In this document: one piece after another, positions 25,460 through 35,233 of the stretch
How positions within the stretch are numbered: the stretch's first letter is position 1
Layout of the letters: each line of letters starts with the position of its first letter
Origin: Draconibacterium orientale
Lineage (GTDB): Bacteria; Bacteroidota; Bacteroidia; Bacteroidales; Prolixibacteraceae
NCBI RefSeq assembly: GCF_000626635.1
Contig: NZ_CP007451.1
Location: forward strand, 1 to 64,000
Length of the DNA: 64,000 nt
Reading direction: 5' to 3'
Made by a program: the position numbers and the translations under genes
The notes under the pieces: generated by a model
The model's input: the letters and a program-made list of their open reading frames with translations, nothing else
Told to the model about the DNA's origin: nothing
Database searches by the model: none

Positions 25460-26437
25460 ATGTTAAAAAAGACCTTATTTCTCGCCCTGTTTTTTGTGGC
25501 AGGATTACTCACCGTTCATGCTCAGAAATACGCCATTGTTATTCATGGAGGAGCCGGCGTTATGTCGAAAGACAAAATGGATGAAAAGGCCCGCGCCAAA
25601 TACAAAGCCAGGTTAAACGAAGCACTTGAGTTGGGCGAACAACTGCTAAAAAATGGCGCTGCCGCCACCGATGTTGTGGTGAAAGTGATTAACGTAATGG
25701 AAAACTCGCCACTTTTTAATGCGGGCAAAGGCGCCGTATTTACACACGACGGAGTAAACGAACTGGATGCATCAATTATGGAAGGTAAATCATTAAATGC
25801 CGGTGCCGTTGCCGGTGTTCAGGATATTAAAAATCCGATAAATGCGGCACGCGCTGTAATGGACAACTCTGAACATGTTATGCTGAGCGGCAAAGGCGCT
25901 TCGGAGTTTGCGAAAGAACAGGGACTTGAAATCGTTCCGAACAAATACTTTTATACCGAACGCCGTTACCAGTCGCTGCAAAGTTTATTGAAACACGAAC
26001 GCGAGCGCACCCAAAAAGACAATACCGGAACGGTGGGTTGTGCAGTGCTCGACACGCACGGAAATTTATGCGCAGGAACATCAACCGGTGGAATGACCAA
26101 CAAAAAATATGGCCGCATTGGCGACTCGCCAATTATTGGAGCCGGTACTTACGCCAACAATAAAACATGCGCGGTTTCGTGCACCGGCCATGGCGAATAC
26201 TACATTCGGCTGGGTTTTGCCCGCGACATTTCGGCCATGATGGAATACCAAAATCGGAGTGTTACCGAAGCCTGTAAAAAAGAAATCGGCAAGCTGAGCG
26301 AACTTGAAGGCACCGGCGGCGTTATTGCTGTTGATGCCGATGGTAATATTGCCATGGAATTTAATACCAGCGGAATGTTTCGTGGTTACATAAAATCGAG
26401 CGGCGAAAAAGAAATTGCTATTTTTGAAAACGAATAA
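25460..26437 (+). CDS. Isoaspartyl peptidase / L-asparaginase (Ntn hydrolase)
   Basis: The enzyme removes isoaspartyl or asparagine amides after self-cleavage. The 325-residue protein has a signal peptide (to about LLTVHA, residue 21), so it is exported. Then come the conserved YAIVIHGGAGVMSK opening and the nucleophile Thr191 in NTGTVGCAVLD, the self-cleavage site, followed by TSTGGMTNKKYGRIGDSP and the GTGEYYIR-like segment. Length and motif order match the type-2 asparaginase family. ATG at 25460 is preferred over an upstream TTG. Confidence 0.93.
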   Translation: MLKKTLFLALFFVAGLLTVHAQKYAIVIHGGAGVMSKDKMDEKARAKYKARLNEALELGEQLLKNGAAATDVVVKVINVMENSPLFNAGKGAVFTHDGVNELDASIMEGKSLNAGAVAGVQDIKNPINAARAVMDNSEHVMLSGKGASEFAKEQGLEIVPNKYFYTERRYQSLQSLLKHERERTQKDNTGTVGCAVLDTHGNLCAGTSTGGMTNKKYGRIGDSPIIGAGTYANNKTCAVSCTGHGEYYIRLGFARDISAMMEYQNRSVTEACKKEIGKLSELEGTGGVIAVDADGNIAMEFNTSGMFRGYIKSSGEKEIAIFENE

Positions 26438-26482
26438 AAAACCTGTTGTCCCATAATAAAAAAGACACAGCAATAAAACGGC

Positions 26483-28537
26483 ATGAAGTTTCTTTATCCA
26501 ACATTTTTGTTTGCACTACTGGCAGTTGTCCTCCCAATATTGATACACTTGTTTAGCTTCAAGCGCTATAAAACCGTGTATTTTAGCAATGTCAGTTTTT
26601 TAAAAGACATCAAAAAAGAGTCGAAAAAGAAATCGAGGCTGAAACAGTTGCTCCTTCTTGCCGCACGAATTCTTACCATCATTTTCCTGGTTTTTGCTTT
26701 TGCGCAGCCTTTTATTCCCACCAACACCGATACACAAAAACAAAACAAACAGTTGGTAGCCGTTTACATCGACAACTCCTTTTCGATGAATGCCCTTTCG
26801 AAACAGGGACAGCTGCTGGAAGTGGCGCGCAACAAAGCCCTGGAGATTTGTATGGCCTACCCTCCCGGAACAAAATTCAGGTTATTTACCAACGATTTAA
26901 ATCCGAAACACCGGCACATTTTTAATAAAGAACAGTTTATTCAGCAGGTTTCAGGCATTCAGGCCAGCCCAGCAGTGGTACCGTTATCGATTATTTACAA
27001 CCGCTTTGCCAGCGAAACGAACGATAACGAGGCCGACAAAAACCTGTATTTTATTTCCGATTTTCAACGCAGCATTACCGACATCTATAATTTTTCGGAT
27101 AACGGAATTTTCAGCTATTATCTGCCGCTGGTTGCCAACGAGGTGGCTAATCTTTATATCGATTCGTGTTGGGTGGAATACCCGGCGCACCGCTTGGGGC
27201 AGGAAGAAAATATGTTCGTACGCATTAAAAACAGCTCAAACCACAATTACCGGAATTTGCCCTTAAAGCTATTTCTGAACGATTCGATAAAATCAATAAC
27301 GAATTTTTCGGTTGAAGCGAAAAACGAAATTATTGCCAGTCTGAAATATAACAATACCAACAGCGGAGTGCAGTTGGGGAAAATTGAAATCACCGATTAT
27401 CCGTTTACGCACGATAACAACTGGTACATCAGTTATTTTGTGGAGCCCAAATTAAAAGCACTGGCACTTTACACCGATGCTGCCGACTCGCAGGAAGGGC
27501 TGAATTATTTACGCGCCCTCTTCAATAACGACGATTACGTGGTGCTCGACGAGATGAACCGGAAAAACCTGCAGGCCAACCGACTGAGCGACTACAACAC
27601 TATATTTTTGCTGAATATCGACAATTTCTCAAGCGGCTTGTTAAACGAGCTGGAATCTGTTGTAAGCGCCGGAACTTCAATAGTGCTATTCCCGAAATGG
27701 ATAAGCGACATGACGGCAGGCAACCGTTTACTGGCCACTTTTGGAGCCAACCGGATGGTGCGTATCGACTCCACAAAGCAAGATATTTCGGCCATCGATT
27801 ACGAGAATAAGTTTTACGCCGATGTTTTTAAAAAGCGGGAAGAAAACCCGGTTTTGCCACAGGTTGATGGTCACTTCCGTTTTGCTCAAACCATGCAAAC
27901 CGATGAACACACACTGCTGGCATTTCAAAATGGCGACAAAGCACTTTCGCAACTCAATTACCGGGATGGCAAAGTGTGGGTATTTGCATTTCCGCTGTCG
28001 CAAAAAAACGAATCGTTTGCCCGCGATGTATTATTTGTGCCAACACTGTACAATATTGTTCTGAATAGTTTGCCCAAACAGGAAATGTCGTTTATTGTTG
28101 GTAAAAACAGCTTTATCAACCTGCCCCGAAACCTGACGGTTGACCTAAACTCATCCATAGAAATCGAGCATGCCGGAACAGACGAAAAATTTATTCCAGT
28201 AAAAAATATTACCGGCAGAAATATACGTCTCGAGTTTGGCGAACAGATAACTACCGACGGCCATTACCTGATTGAAAACGACGACAATACTATTGCCTCA
28301 ATGGCCTTCAATTATAATCGTTTAGAATCGGACTTGCGTTATTTTCAGAGCAACGAACTGATCACCCGACTGCAAACCAATCAATTAACCAACGCAACGG
28401 TTATTAAAGAAGTTGACCGCAATTTTTCAGAACTATTCGACGATATTCAGAACGGCCGCCAATTATGGAAGTGGTGTTTACTGCTGGCATTGTTCTTTAT
28501 TCTCTGTGAAGTGCTCATTGCGCGTTTCTGGAAATAA
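26483..28537 (+). CDS. BatA-domain (aerotolerance-type) membrane protein with vWA-like region
   Basis: The 684-residue protein begins with the BatA N-terminal domain: two membrane helices around LLAVVLPILIHLF and the FKRYKTVYFSNVSFL motif, then LLLAARILTIIFLVFAFAQP. A von Willebrand-like segment starts AVYIDNSFSMNAL, although the MIDAS motif DxSxS is altered to DNSFS, which fits. A long extracytoplasmic part is followed by a C-terminal helix near residue 660. Function in Bacteroidota is not established. It follows the peptidase gene by 45 bases. Confidence 0.85.
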   Translation: MKFLYPTFLFALLAVVLPILIHLFSFKRYKTVYFSNVSFLKDIKKESKKKSRLKQLLLLAARILTIIFLVFAFAQPFIPTNTDTQKQNKQLVAVYIDNSFSMNALSKQGQLLEVARNKALEICMAYPPGTKFRLFTNDLNPKHRHIFNKEQFIQQVSGIQASPAVVPLSIIYNRFASETNDNEADKNLYFISDFQRSITDIYNFSDNGIFSYYLPLVANEVANLYIDSCWVEYPAHRLGQEENMFVRIKNSSNHNYRNLPLKLFLNDSIKSITNFSVEAKNEIIASLKYNNTNSGVQLGKIEITDYPFTHDNNWYISYFVEPKLKALALYTDAADSQEGLNYLRALFNNDDYVVLDEMNRKNLQANRLSDYNTIFLLNIDNFSSGLLNELESVVSAGTSIVLFPKWISDMTAGNRLLATFGANRMVRIDSTKQDISAIDYENKFYADVFKKREENPVLPQVDGHFRFAQTMQTDEHTLLAFQNGDKALSQLNYRDGKVWVFAFPLSQKNESFARDVLFVPTLYNIVLNSLPKQEMSFIVGKNSFINLPRNLTVDLNSSIEIEHAGTDEKFIPVKNITGRNIRLEFGEQITTDGHYLIENDDNTIASMAFNYNRLESDLRYFQSNELITRLQTNQLTNATVIKEVDRNFSELFDDIQNGRQLWKWCLLLALFFILCEVLIARFWK

Positions 28538-28656
28538 ACCTTACAGTTAATATCAACTTAATTAACTGATTTTTCTCACTGCTCTTTAACACCACTAATC
28601 CGGTTGCTTTTTCGGCGCAAAAATTGTATTTCTGCATTAAAATTAAACAACTTATT

Positions 28657-29880
28657 ATGACTAAACTAAGTTCTGCAGACTACATGGCCAAAGAAGATAA
28701 ATTTGGCGCTCACAATTACCATCCGCTGCCGGTAGTTCTATCGAAAGGCGAAGGCGTGTTTGTATGGGATGTTGAGGGAAAAAAGTATTTCGATTTTCTG
28801 GCAGCCTATTCGGCGGTAAACCAGGGACATTCTCACCCAAAAATTCTGAAGGCACTTACCGATCAGGCACAAACGCTGGCATTAACATCGCGGGCTTTTT
28901 ACAACAATGTGCTGGGCGAATGGGAAGAATACATGACCAAATTGTTTGGCTACGATAAAATGTTGCCCATGAACTCGGGTGCCGAAGCGGATGAAACAGC
29001 CTTAAAACTGATTCGCAAGTGGGCTTATAAAGTAAAAGGAATACCAGGCAACGAAGCCAAAATTGTAGTTTGCGATGGTAATTTCCACGGGCGAACGATT
29101 ACCATCATTTCCATGTCGAGCGATCCGGATGCCTACAGCCATTACGGGCCATACACACCCGGTTTTGTAAATATTCCGTACAACGATCTTAATCGATTGG
29201 AAGAAGAGTTGCAGGATCCGAATGTGGCAGGTTTCCTTGTTGAACCCATTCAGGCCGAAGCAGGCGTTTATGTTCCGGAAGATGGCTACCTGAAAAAAGC
29301 CAGTGAGTTGTGTAAAAAATATAATGTGTTATTTGTGGCCGACGAGGTGCAAACCGGATTGGCCCGCACAGGAAAAATGCTGGCTTGCGACCACGAAAAT
29401 GTTCGCCCCGATATTTTGGTGCTGGGAAAAGCACTGTCGGGTGGGGTTTACCCGGTTTCGTGCGTGCTGGCCGACGATGAAATTATGCTGACCATAAAAC
29501 CCGGCGAGCACGGCAGCACTTATGGAGGAAACCCGATTGCCGGAAAAGTGGCCATGGCTGCACTTGATGTTATTCAGGAAGAAAAGCTGGTTGAAAATGC
29601 CGAGCGACTGGGCAAAATATTCCGTGAAGAAATGCGATCGATTGATTCGCCACTGATTGAAATGGTGCGCGGTAAAGGATTGCTGAATGCTGTTGCCATA
29701 AAACCAATCAACGGAAAAACTGCATGGGATGTGTGCCTTGCCTTAAAAGAAAACGGACTGATTGCCAAGCCAACACACGAACACATTATCCGTTTTACCC
29801 CTCCTTTGGTAATTACCGAAGAGCAATTGATGCATGCAATTGAAATTATAAAAACTACGCTGAAAGAGTTTGAAGCTTGA
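28657..29880 (+). CDS. rocD: Ornithine--oxo-acid transaminase
   Basis: RocD is a PLP enzyme that converts ornithine to glutamate semialdehyde. The 407-residue protein has the class-III aminotransferase pattern: [19 protein letters not shown] near 106, FHGRT near 145, and [16 protein letters not shown] near 225. PLP-binding Lys258 is in [12 protein letters not shown]. It opens with the [21 protein letters not shown] block characteristic of ornithine aminotransferases. ATG at 28657 is preferred to the upstream ATT/TTG region. Confidence 0.95.
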   Translation: MTKLSSADYMAKEDKFGAHNYHPLPVVLSKGEGVFVWDVEGKKYFDFLAAYSAVNQGHSHPKILKALTDQAQTLALTSRAFYNNVLGEWEEYMTKLFGYDKMLPMNSGAEADETALKLIRKWAYKVKGIPGNEAKIVVCDGNFHGRTITIISMSSDPDAYSHYGPYTPGFVNIPYNDLNRLEEELQDPNVAGFLVEPIQAEAGVYVPEDGYLKKASELCKKYNVLFVADEVQTGLARTGKMLACDHENVRPDILVLGKALSGGVYPVSCVLADDEIMLTIKPGEHGSTYGGNPIAGKVAMAALDVIQEEKLVENAERLGKIFREEMRSIDSPLIEMVRGKGLLNAVAIKPINGKTAWDVCLALKENGLIAKPTHEHIIRFTPPLVITEEQLMHAIEIIKTTLKEFEA

Positions 29881-29901
29881 TTAGCTCATAGTAAATAAAA
29901 A

Positions 29902-29942
29902 AGTCCGGGGCTGTATGAATTTCGTATATACAGCCCCGGACT
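29902..29942 (-). terminator. Terminator between rocD and oxyR (convergent)
   Basis: A 15-bp stem, AGTCCGGGGCTGTAT (29902-29916) with its complement at 29928-29942, separates the two convergent genes. On the minus strand it is followed by seven Ts, so it mainly terminates oxyR. Confidence 0.87.
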
Positions 29943-29963
29943 CTAAATATAGTTACTAACCAT

Positions 29964-30887
29964 TCACAAACGAATCGCAAACCTCTTTAAACGCTCATTA
30001 ATCATTTCATCGGGGATAATTGTTTTAAACGCATCACCAACAGCATTAATGATCCGCTCTTTCACAAAATTCTTGTGAATAACAATCGACACCTCGCGAA
30101 TAGCCGGCGGGTCTTTTATTTCGCGTACATTTTTGCGCTGCTCATCACTTAACAGAGGCAAATGCAATTCCGGTATCAAAGTATAGCCACCGTTTATATC
30201 AACAATTCGCACCAGCGTATCAATGCTTCCCGCTTCGAAAACATGATTATACGGCAATTTAGTGGTGCAAAAATTAAAAACCTGGTCGCGCAAACAATGC
30301 CCTTCTTCCAGTACCCAGAGTTTCTCCTGGGGCATATTTGCAGGATTCAACGGAACATCTTTCAGCGGATGATCGGCAGCGAAATAGGCATAAAACCGTT
30401 CGTAAAACAGAGGTATCTCCAAAAAGTCGGGCTCATCAAGCGGTGTGGCCGCAATAAACATATCAATCCGGTCCTTTTTTAGCATATCAACCAAAGTGGC
30501 CGTGTTCATTTCCGATATGGTCAATTGTACTGTTGGACAGTTCTCGCCAAACGATTTAATAAAACGAGGCACCAGATAGTTGGCCAAAGTGGGAATAACA
30601 CCAACATGTAAGGCCCCACTTAACGAATCCGTTTCATTCGATACCAATTCACCGATTTTTTGTATCTCTTTTATCGACCGCTCAGCCTGTTCAATAATTT
30701 TTTTGCCCAGCGCAGTTGGCTCTATCGGGTGTTTCGACCGGTCAAAAATATCAACTTCCAGTTCGGCCTCCAGCTTTTGTATCATCGTACTTAAAGTAGG
30801 TTGTGTAACCCCACATTGTTTCGATGCAGTTACAAAATGCCGGTATTTATTCACCGCCAAAATATATTCCAATTGTTGCAATGTCAT
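29964..30887 (-). CDS. oxyR: LysR-family peroxide sensor OxyR
   Basis: OxyR senses hydrogen peroxide through a disulfide and activates antioxidant genes. The 307-residue protein has the LysR helix-turn-helix (TLQQLEYILAVNKYRHFVTASKQCGVTQ) and both redox cysteines: Cys198 and Cys207 in EGHCLRDQVFNFC, with the nine-residue spacing of E. coli OxyR. It is divergent from ahpC, its likely target, with palindromes in the shared region. The ATG at 30887 begins the HTH; upstream in-frame starts add residues without homology. Confidence 0.95.
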   Translation of the reverse strand: MTLQQLEYILAVNKYRHFVTASKQCGVTQPTLSTMIQKLEAELEVDIFDRSKHPIEPTALGKKIIEQAERSIKEIQKIGELVSNETDSLSGALHVGVIPTLANYLVPRFIKSFGENCPTVQLTISEMNTATLVDMLKKDRIDMFIAATPLDEPDFLEIPLFYERFYAYFAADHPLKDVPLNPANMPQEKLWVLEEGHCLRDQVFNFCTTKLPYNHVFEAGSIDTLVRIVDINGGYTLIPELHLPLLSDEQRKNVREIKDPPAIREVSIVIHKNFVKERIINAVGDAFKTIIPDEMINERLKRFAIRL

Positions 30888-30891
30888 AATA

Positions 30892-30904
30892 TTGATTTTA
30901 TCAA
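30892..30904. promoter_or_regulatory. Palindromic operator candidate at the oxyR start
   Basis: TTGATTTTATCAA is a perfect dyad with 5-base arms. It lies at the predicted transcription start of oxyR (minus-strand -7 element TATATTTG at 30907-30914), so binding here would suit autorepression. The same half-site TTGAT recurs in the ahpC-proximal palindrome. Confidence 0.6.
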
Positions 30905-30906
30905 TA

Positions 30907-30914
30907 CAAATATA
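30907..30914 (-). promoter_or_regulatory. -7 promoter element of oxyR
   Basis: The reverse complement reads TATATTTG, matching TAnnTTTG. The predicted transcription start is about 15 bases before the oxyR ATG. Confidence 0.6.
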
Positions 30915-30925
30915 CAATTTATCTG

Positions 30926-30957
30926 TTTGATTAATAAATCAACTCGCATTATGTTTG
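30926..30957 (+). promoter_or_regulatory. ahpC promoter with overlapping OxyR-type palindrome
   Basis: TTTG (30926-30929) and TATGTTTG (30950-30957) are spaced 20 bases apart as in the pyrB promoter. The palindrome TTGATTAATAAATCAA (30927-30942) covers the -33 element, a position suitable for a LysR-type activator contacting RNA polymerase. Confidence 0.7.
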
Positions 30958-31008
30958 CAACAGAATTTTAGAACAACACAATTAAGTTAAATATTTAAAG
31001 AAAAAATT

Positions 31009-31572
31009 ATGTCACAAATTGGAAAACAAGTAGTAGATTTTGAAGTACAAGCATTTGCAAACAACGCTTTTAAAACCGTAAAAAAAGAAGATGTATTAGG
31101 TAAATGGTCAATCTTTTTCTTCTACCCTGCCGATTTCACTTTCGTGTGTCCTACCGAGCTGGAAGACCTGGCAAACAAGTACGAAGAATTTAAAGCCACC
31201 GGCGCAGAAATTTACTCGGTTTCAACCGATACACACTTTGTTCATAAAGCATGGCACGACACTTCAGATACAATCAAAAAAATCAATTACCCGATGTTGG
31301 CCGATCCAACAGGTGTTTTAGCTCGCGGATTTGATGTAATGATTGAAGAAGCAGGTTTGGCCGAGCGTGGAACTTTTATTGTAAATCCACAAGGCGAAAT
31401 TGTTGCTTACGAAGTTGTAGCCGGAAACGTTGGAAGAAATGCAGACGAGCTGCTTCGTCGTTTGAAAGCACTTCAGTTTGTTGCTGAGCACCCATCGGAA
31501 GTGTGTCCTGCAAAATGGCAAGAAGGACAGAAAACATTAGAGCCAAGCATCGACCTTGTTGGTGTGATCTAA
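31009..31572 (+). CDS. ahpC: Alkyl hydroperoxide reductase, peroxiredoxin subunit
   Basis: AhpC reduces peroxides using electrons from AhpF. The 187-residue typical 2-Cys peroxiredoxin has the peroxidatic Cys47 in DFTFVCPTELEDL and the resolving Cys166 in SEVCPAKW. It is the first gene of ahpC-ahpF, divergent from oxyR, and the promoter carries an OxyR-type palindrome. A hairpin in the ahpC-ahpF gap may set the ratio of the two products. Confidence 0.97.
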   Translation: MSQIGKQVVDFEVQAFANNAFKTVKKEDVLGKWSIFFFYPADFTFVCPTELEDLANKYEEFKATGAEIYSVSTDTHFVHKAWHDTSDTIKKINYPMLADPTGVLARGFDVMIEEAGLAERGTFIVNPQGEIVAYEVVAGNVGRNADELLRRLKALQFVAEHPSEVCPAKWQEGQKTLEPSIDLVGVI

Positions 31573-31602
31573 TAATACGCCAGAAAAGAAACTCAAAAAA
31601 CC

Positions 31603-31627
31603 AGGAGCAGCATTTTTTGCTGCTCCT
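31603..31627 (+). other. Intercistronic hairpin between ahpC and ahpF
   Basis: AGGAGCAGCA (31603-31612) pairs with TGCTGCTCCT (31618-31627). Only TCAAAAAACC follows, so it lacks a T tract. It is more likely an mRNA stabiliser or partial terminator that gives more AhpC than AhpF. Confidence 0.6.
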
Positions 31628-31643
31628 TCAAAAAACCAAAGTC

Positions 31644-33203
31644 ATGTTACAACAAACCATTAAAGATAAATTACAAGAAGTTTTCAGCCCGCTAAAAAAC
31701 AATTACACCTTTCAGGTTGCAGTTGCAAATTCACATCCAGACAAAGCCCAACTAACCGGTTTGTTGGATGATGTTGCATCTACTTCTGAAAAAATTAATG
31801 TTACTGCTGAAGAAGGAAAAGGGCTGGAATTTACTATTTTAAAAAACAATACGCCTACGAATATTATTTTTCGTGCAATACCCAACGGACACGAATTTCC
31901 ATCGTTGTTAACCGCAATTTTAAACCTCGACGGTATTGGCAAGAACCTTCCTGACGAAGCGGTTGCCAATCAAATTAAAGGATTAAAAGGCGAGATTGTG
32001 CTGAAAAGCTACATTTCCTTAACCTGCACCAATTGCCCCGAAGTGGTTCAGGCCTTGAATGTTTTAACCTTGTTAAACCCAAATATTCGTCACGAAATTA
32101 TCGACGGACAAATTAACAAGGAAGAAGTTGAAGCGCTGGGAATACAAGCTGTTCCAACGGTTTACGCCAATGGCGAACAATTGCATGTAGGCCGTTCATC
32201 AATTGGTGAGTTGCTGGCAAAACTGGAAGACAAAGTAGGATCGGAACCGGTTGCAAGTGCACCCGTTGAAAAAGAATACGATGTAGTTGTTGTAGGCGGC
32301 GGACCTGCCGGAGTTTCTGCTGCAGTTTATTCAGCACGAAAAGGATTTTCGGTAGCATTGGTTGCCGAGAAAGTTGGAGGCCAGCTGAACGAAACCGTTT
32401 CAATCGAAAACATGATTTCGATCCCTCAGACTACCGGAACAAAACTTTCGGCCGATTTAATGAGCCACTTAAGAGACTACCCAATCGACGTACTTGAAAA
32501 CCGCCGGGTTGAAAACGTATCATTAAAAGACGGCCTTAAAGAAGTGAAAACTTCGTTAAACGAAACATTTAAAACTCCGGCACTGATTATTGCTACCGGT
32601 GCCAGCTGGAGACGTTTGGGCGTTCCCGGAGAAAACGAATACATCGGTTCTGGCGTGGCATTCTGTACGCACTGCGACGGCCCGTTTTACAAAGGCAAAA
32701 AAGTGGTTGTTGTGGGTGGAGGAAACTCTGGCTTGGAAGCTGCCATCGACCTTTCATCAATTGCAGCCGAAGTTACAGTGCTTGAGTTTATGGACGAGCT
32801 AAAAGGCGACCAGGTTCTGCAAGACAAGCTAAAAACATTACCGAATGTAAAAATTCACACCAATGCGCAAACAACTGCCGTTAAAGGTGATGGCAACAAA
32901 GTTATCGCATTGGAATACAAAAACAGAGAAACAGAAAAAACAGAAACAATTACCACTGATGGCGTATTCGTTCAGATTGGATTGCAAGCCAACAGTAAGG
33001 TATTCTCCGAAATGGTTGATACCAACCGGATAGGAGAAATTGAGATTGACGCACATTGCCGTACAAAACAAGCGGGCATTTACGCCGCCGGAGATGTTTC
33101 GGTGGTGCCTTACAAACAAATTGTAATTGCAATGGGCGAAGGATCGAAAGCTGCCCTCTCAGCCTTTGAAGACAAGATTAAAAATAAACTGGTTCAGAAT
33201 TAA
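31644..33203 (+). CDS. ahpF: Alkyl hydroperoxide reductase subunit F
   Basis: AhpF is the NADH-dependent flavoprotein that reduces AhpC. From the ATG at 31644 it has 519 residues: an N-terminal double-thioredoxin domain with Cys128-Thr-Asn-Cys131, an FAD-binding fold ([16 protein letters not shown]), the thioredoxin-reductase-like CxxC at Cys341/Cys344 (FCTHCDGP), an NAD fold ([17 protein letters not shown]) and the final [13 protein letters not shown] motif. The upstream ORF extension to 31503 is rejected because it reads across the ahpC end. Confidence 0.97.
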   Translation: MLQQTIKDKLQEVFSPLKNNYTFQVAVANSHPDKAQLTGLLDDVASTSEKINVTAEEGKGLEFTILKNNTPTNIIFRAIPNGHEFPSLLTAILNLDGIGKNLPDEAVANQIKGLKGEIVLKSYISLTCTNCPEVVQALNVLTLLNPNIRHEIIDGQINKEEVEALGIQAVPTVYANGEQLHVGRSSIGELLAKLEDKVGSEPVASAPVEKEYDVVVVGGGPAGVSAAVYSARKGFSVALVAEKVGGQLNETVSIENMISIPQTTGTKLSADLMSHLRDYPIDVLENRRVENVSLKDGLKEVKTSLNETFKTPALIIATGASWRRLGVPGENEYIGSGVAFCTHCDGPFYKGKKVVVVGGGNSGLEAAIDLSSIAAEVTVLEFMDELKGDQVLQDKLKTLPNVKIHTNAQTTAVKGDGNKVIALEYKNRETEKTETITTDGVFVQIGLQANSKVFSEMVDTNRIGEIEIDAHCRTKQAGIYAAGDVSVVPYKQIVIAMGEGSKAALSAFEDKIKNKLVQN

Positions 33204-33763
33204 CAACTGATAATTAACAGTGATACATTTTCGTTTTTAATTTATCCCGGCATTTTGTCGGGATTTTTTTTGTCTGGATACCCCGACGTTTCCGGTCGGG
33301 ATTTCGCTTCGCTCAACTGGATACTGGATGCTGGAATCTCGATACTCGCTGCTCAACCCACGAATCACTTTTGCCTTGCGAAGGATTAAAAGAAGAAATG
33401 CTTAAATGCTTTATTGCGATAATGCTTAAATGAGAACTCGCAGTTCGGATAATCGAGAAATTGAAAAAGGATATCGGATGCTGGATACCAGATGCTATAG
33501 AATTGTTTGATTGTTTTGTTTAAACGCTCCAAGTTTTTTTTGTGCTGCCATATAACCTTATTCCCTCCTCAGAAAACCTTAGTAGCCATCATTGTTCCCC
33601 CTGCAATAACCTTATAAACCTTATTTTTTGTAGAGTCTTTGGATATTGGGTATTGAACATTCAATATTGGGTATTGAACATTCAATATTGGATATTGATT
33701 TCTGGATACTCAATCCTCGCAGCTCGGATAATTGAAAAAGGATGTCATCTTTACATTTTTAAA
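33204..33763. repeat. Intergenic repeat-rich region between ahpF and the IS element
   Basis: No gene is supported. It contains a terminator (33244-33271), a copy of the dispersed element also found in odhB (33275-33345), an ATGCNNNA octamer array with the GAACTCGC tail (33398-33445), two 21-bp units of ATTGAACATTCAAT text (33652 and 33673), and the left arm of a hairpin split by the IS. A small ORF at 33542-33769 is low complexity and rejected. Confidence 0.75.
33244..33271 (+). terminator. Intrinsic terminator after ahpF
   Basis: ATCCCG (33244-33249) pairs with CGGGAT (33259-33264), followed by eight Ts. Confidence 0.8.
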
Positions 33764-35166
33764 CATTAGTGTCCGGTAAAAATTTACCGGGCAGTACATT
33801 TTAAAGAACCACCCGGTATGTCTACTTTTGAGTTACCACACCAAAAAGTTAGACATGGGTAAAAATACAATTTTTAGCGGACAGCCTATATTTAATCAGC
33901 TGTTAACGTTCATTGACAAGAGTGAGATTAGAAAAATAGCGAAGAAACACGGCAGTGAGTACTATGTCAAGAAGTTTACTACTTATAATCACTTAGTAGT
34001 TATGCTCTTCGTAGTCTTTGAAGGATATCATTCCATCAGGGAGGTTATTCTTGGTTTACTTGCCAATGCCCACAAACTGTCCCATTTAGGTTTAAGTTAT
34101 CTGGTACGGCGCAGCACTTTTTCAGAAGCTAATAAACGTAGGAGCAGCAAGGTGTTCGAGGATATTTATATGACCGTTTACCAAAAGCATTCTCGTTTTT
34201 TAGCGGACAGCCGGTTAACAGACAAGGATTTGAAACGACTTTATATCATGGATTCATCTACCATATCCTTGTTTAAGGACATTTTAAAAGGAGTTGGTCG
34301 TAATCCAAAGAGTGGTAAAAAGAAAGGCGGAATTAAAGCCCATACAATTATCAAAGCCAGTGAAAATGTTCCATGTTTAGTTCGGTACAGCGAAGCAGCC
34401 AGACACGACCATATGTTTCTACAAGAAGTGGAAGCTTTGCCATCAGGATCGATTATAACTTTTGACAAAGGCTATGTTGATTATGCGCAATATGAAACTT
34501 TTTCAGAAAAGTCGATTTGGTATGTAACCCGATTGAAAGAGAATGCATTTTATACAGCCGGGAAAGAGTTTGATATACCAGACGACACAGATTTTGGTGT
34601 CCTAAAAGATGAAGAAGTGGTGCTTCTGTATGGAGATAATAAAACGCAAGAACACAAGGCTCGTAGAATTGCTTATTGGGATAATGAAAACCAACGTTTA
34701 TTTGAGTTTATAACCAATAACTTTGAACTAGCTGCCGAAAAGATAGCTTGGATTTACAAAAAACGTTGGCAAATAGAACTGCTTTTCAAACAGCTAAAAC
34801 AGAACTTCCCATTAAAATATTTTCTTGGTGACAATGAGAACGCCATTGAGATACAGATATGGGCAGCTATGCTTGCCAACTTGCTAATTACTTTGGTAAA
34901 GAGCAAACTCAAGAGAAAGTGGGCATTCTCGAATATGGTGTCCATTATAAGACAGCAATTAATGAACTACATCAACATATATGCCTTCCTGGAAAACCCA
35001 GAGAAAAGCTGGCTCATATTGATAAAGCAAGACAAATACAAATACCAACATTCGCTATTCCCAGAAGTACAGGGGGCTTACTTTTGAAAAATAAAAATAC
35101 CTGACTTGAATATCAAGAAGTTAGAGATATGAATTTAAACTAGATCCGGTTTCCCGGACAACAATG
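33764..35166. mobile_element. IS4-family insertion sequence (complete)
   Basis: The element is about 1403 bp. Its terminal repeats read CATTAGTGTCCGGTAAA and, on the other end inverted, CATTGTTGTCCGGGAAA (14 of 17 matching). A 9-bp direct repeat ATTTTTAAA flanks it at 33755-33763 and 35167-35175 as a target duplication. It contains one intact transposase. The flanking host DNA forms a 16-bp inverted repeat (33738-33753 and 35180-35195), so the element entered the loop of a hairpin. Confidence 0.88.
33855..35087 (+). CDS. IS4-family transposase (DUF4372-type N-terminus)
   Basis: The 410-residue protein has the DUF4372-like start MGKNTIFSGQPIFNQLLTF and DDE-type catalytic motifs: Asp in YIMDSSTISLF, Asp in ITFDKGYVDY, and Glu in the YKKRWQIELLFK motif, which matches the Y-(2)-R-(3)-E-(6)-K signature of IS4. 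No internal stop or frameshift is present, so it looks functional. The ATG at 33855 is chosen; an earlier in-frame TTG is unlikely. Confidence 0.95.
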   Translation: MGKNTIFSGQPIFNQLLTFIDKSEIRKIAKKHGSEYYVKKFTTYNHLVVMLFVVFEGYHSIREVILGLLANAHKLSHLGLSYLVRRSTFSEANKRRSSKVFEDIYMTVYQKHSRFLADSRLTDKDLKRLYIMDSSTISLFKDILKGVGRNPKSGKKKGGIKAHTIIKASENVPCLVRYSEAARHDHMFLQEVEALPSGSIITFDKGYVDYAQYETFSEKSIWYVTRLKENAFYTAGKEFDIPDDTDFGVLKDEEVVLLYGDNKTQEHKARRIAYWDNENQRLFEFITNNFELAAEKIAWIYKKRWQIELLFKQLKQNFPLKYFLGDNENAIEIQIWAAMLANLLITLVKSKLKRKWAFSNMVSIIRQQLMNYINIYAFLENPEKSWLILIKQDKYKYQHSLFPEVQGAYF

Positions 35167-35233
35167 ATTTTTAAATGAATAAAGATGACATCCTTCTATT
35201 TGGCTACTGAATGCCCTAACTCGCAGCCAGCGT

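Noticed and set aside
33542-33769. 75-codon ORF between ahpF and the IS element
   Set aside because: It reads through low-complexity repeats (tandem WVLNIQY-like text) and ends at the IS edge. No family and no ribosome site.
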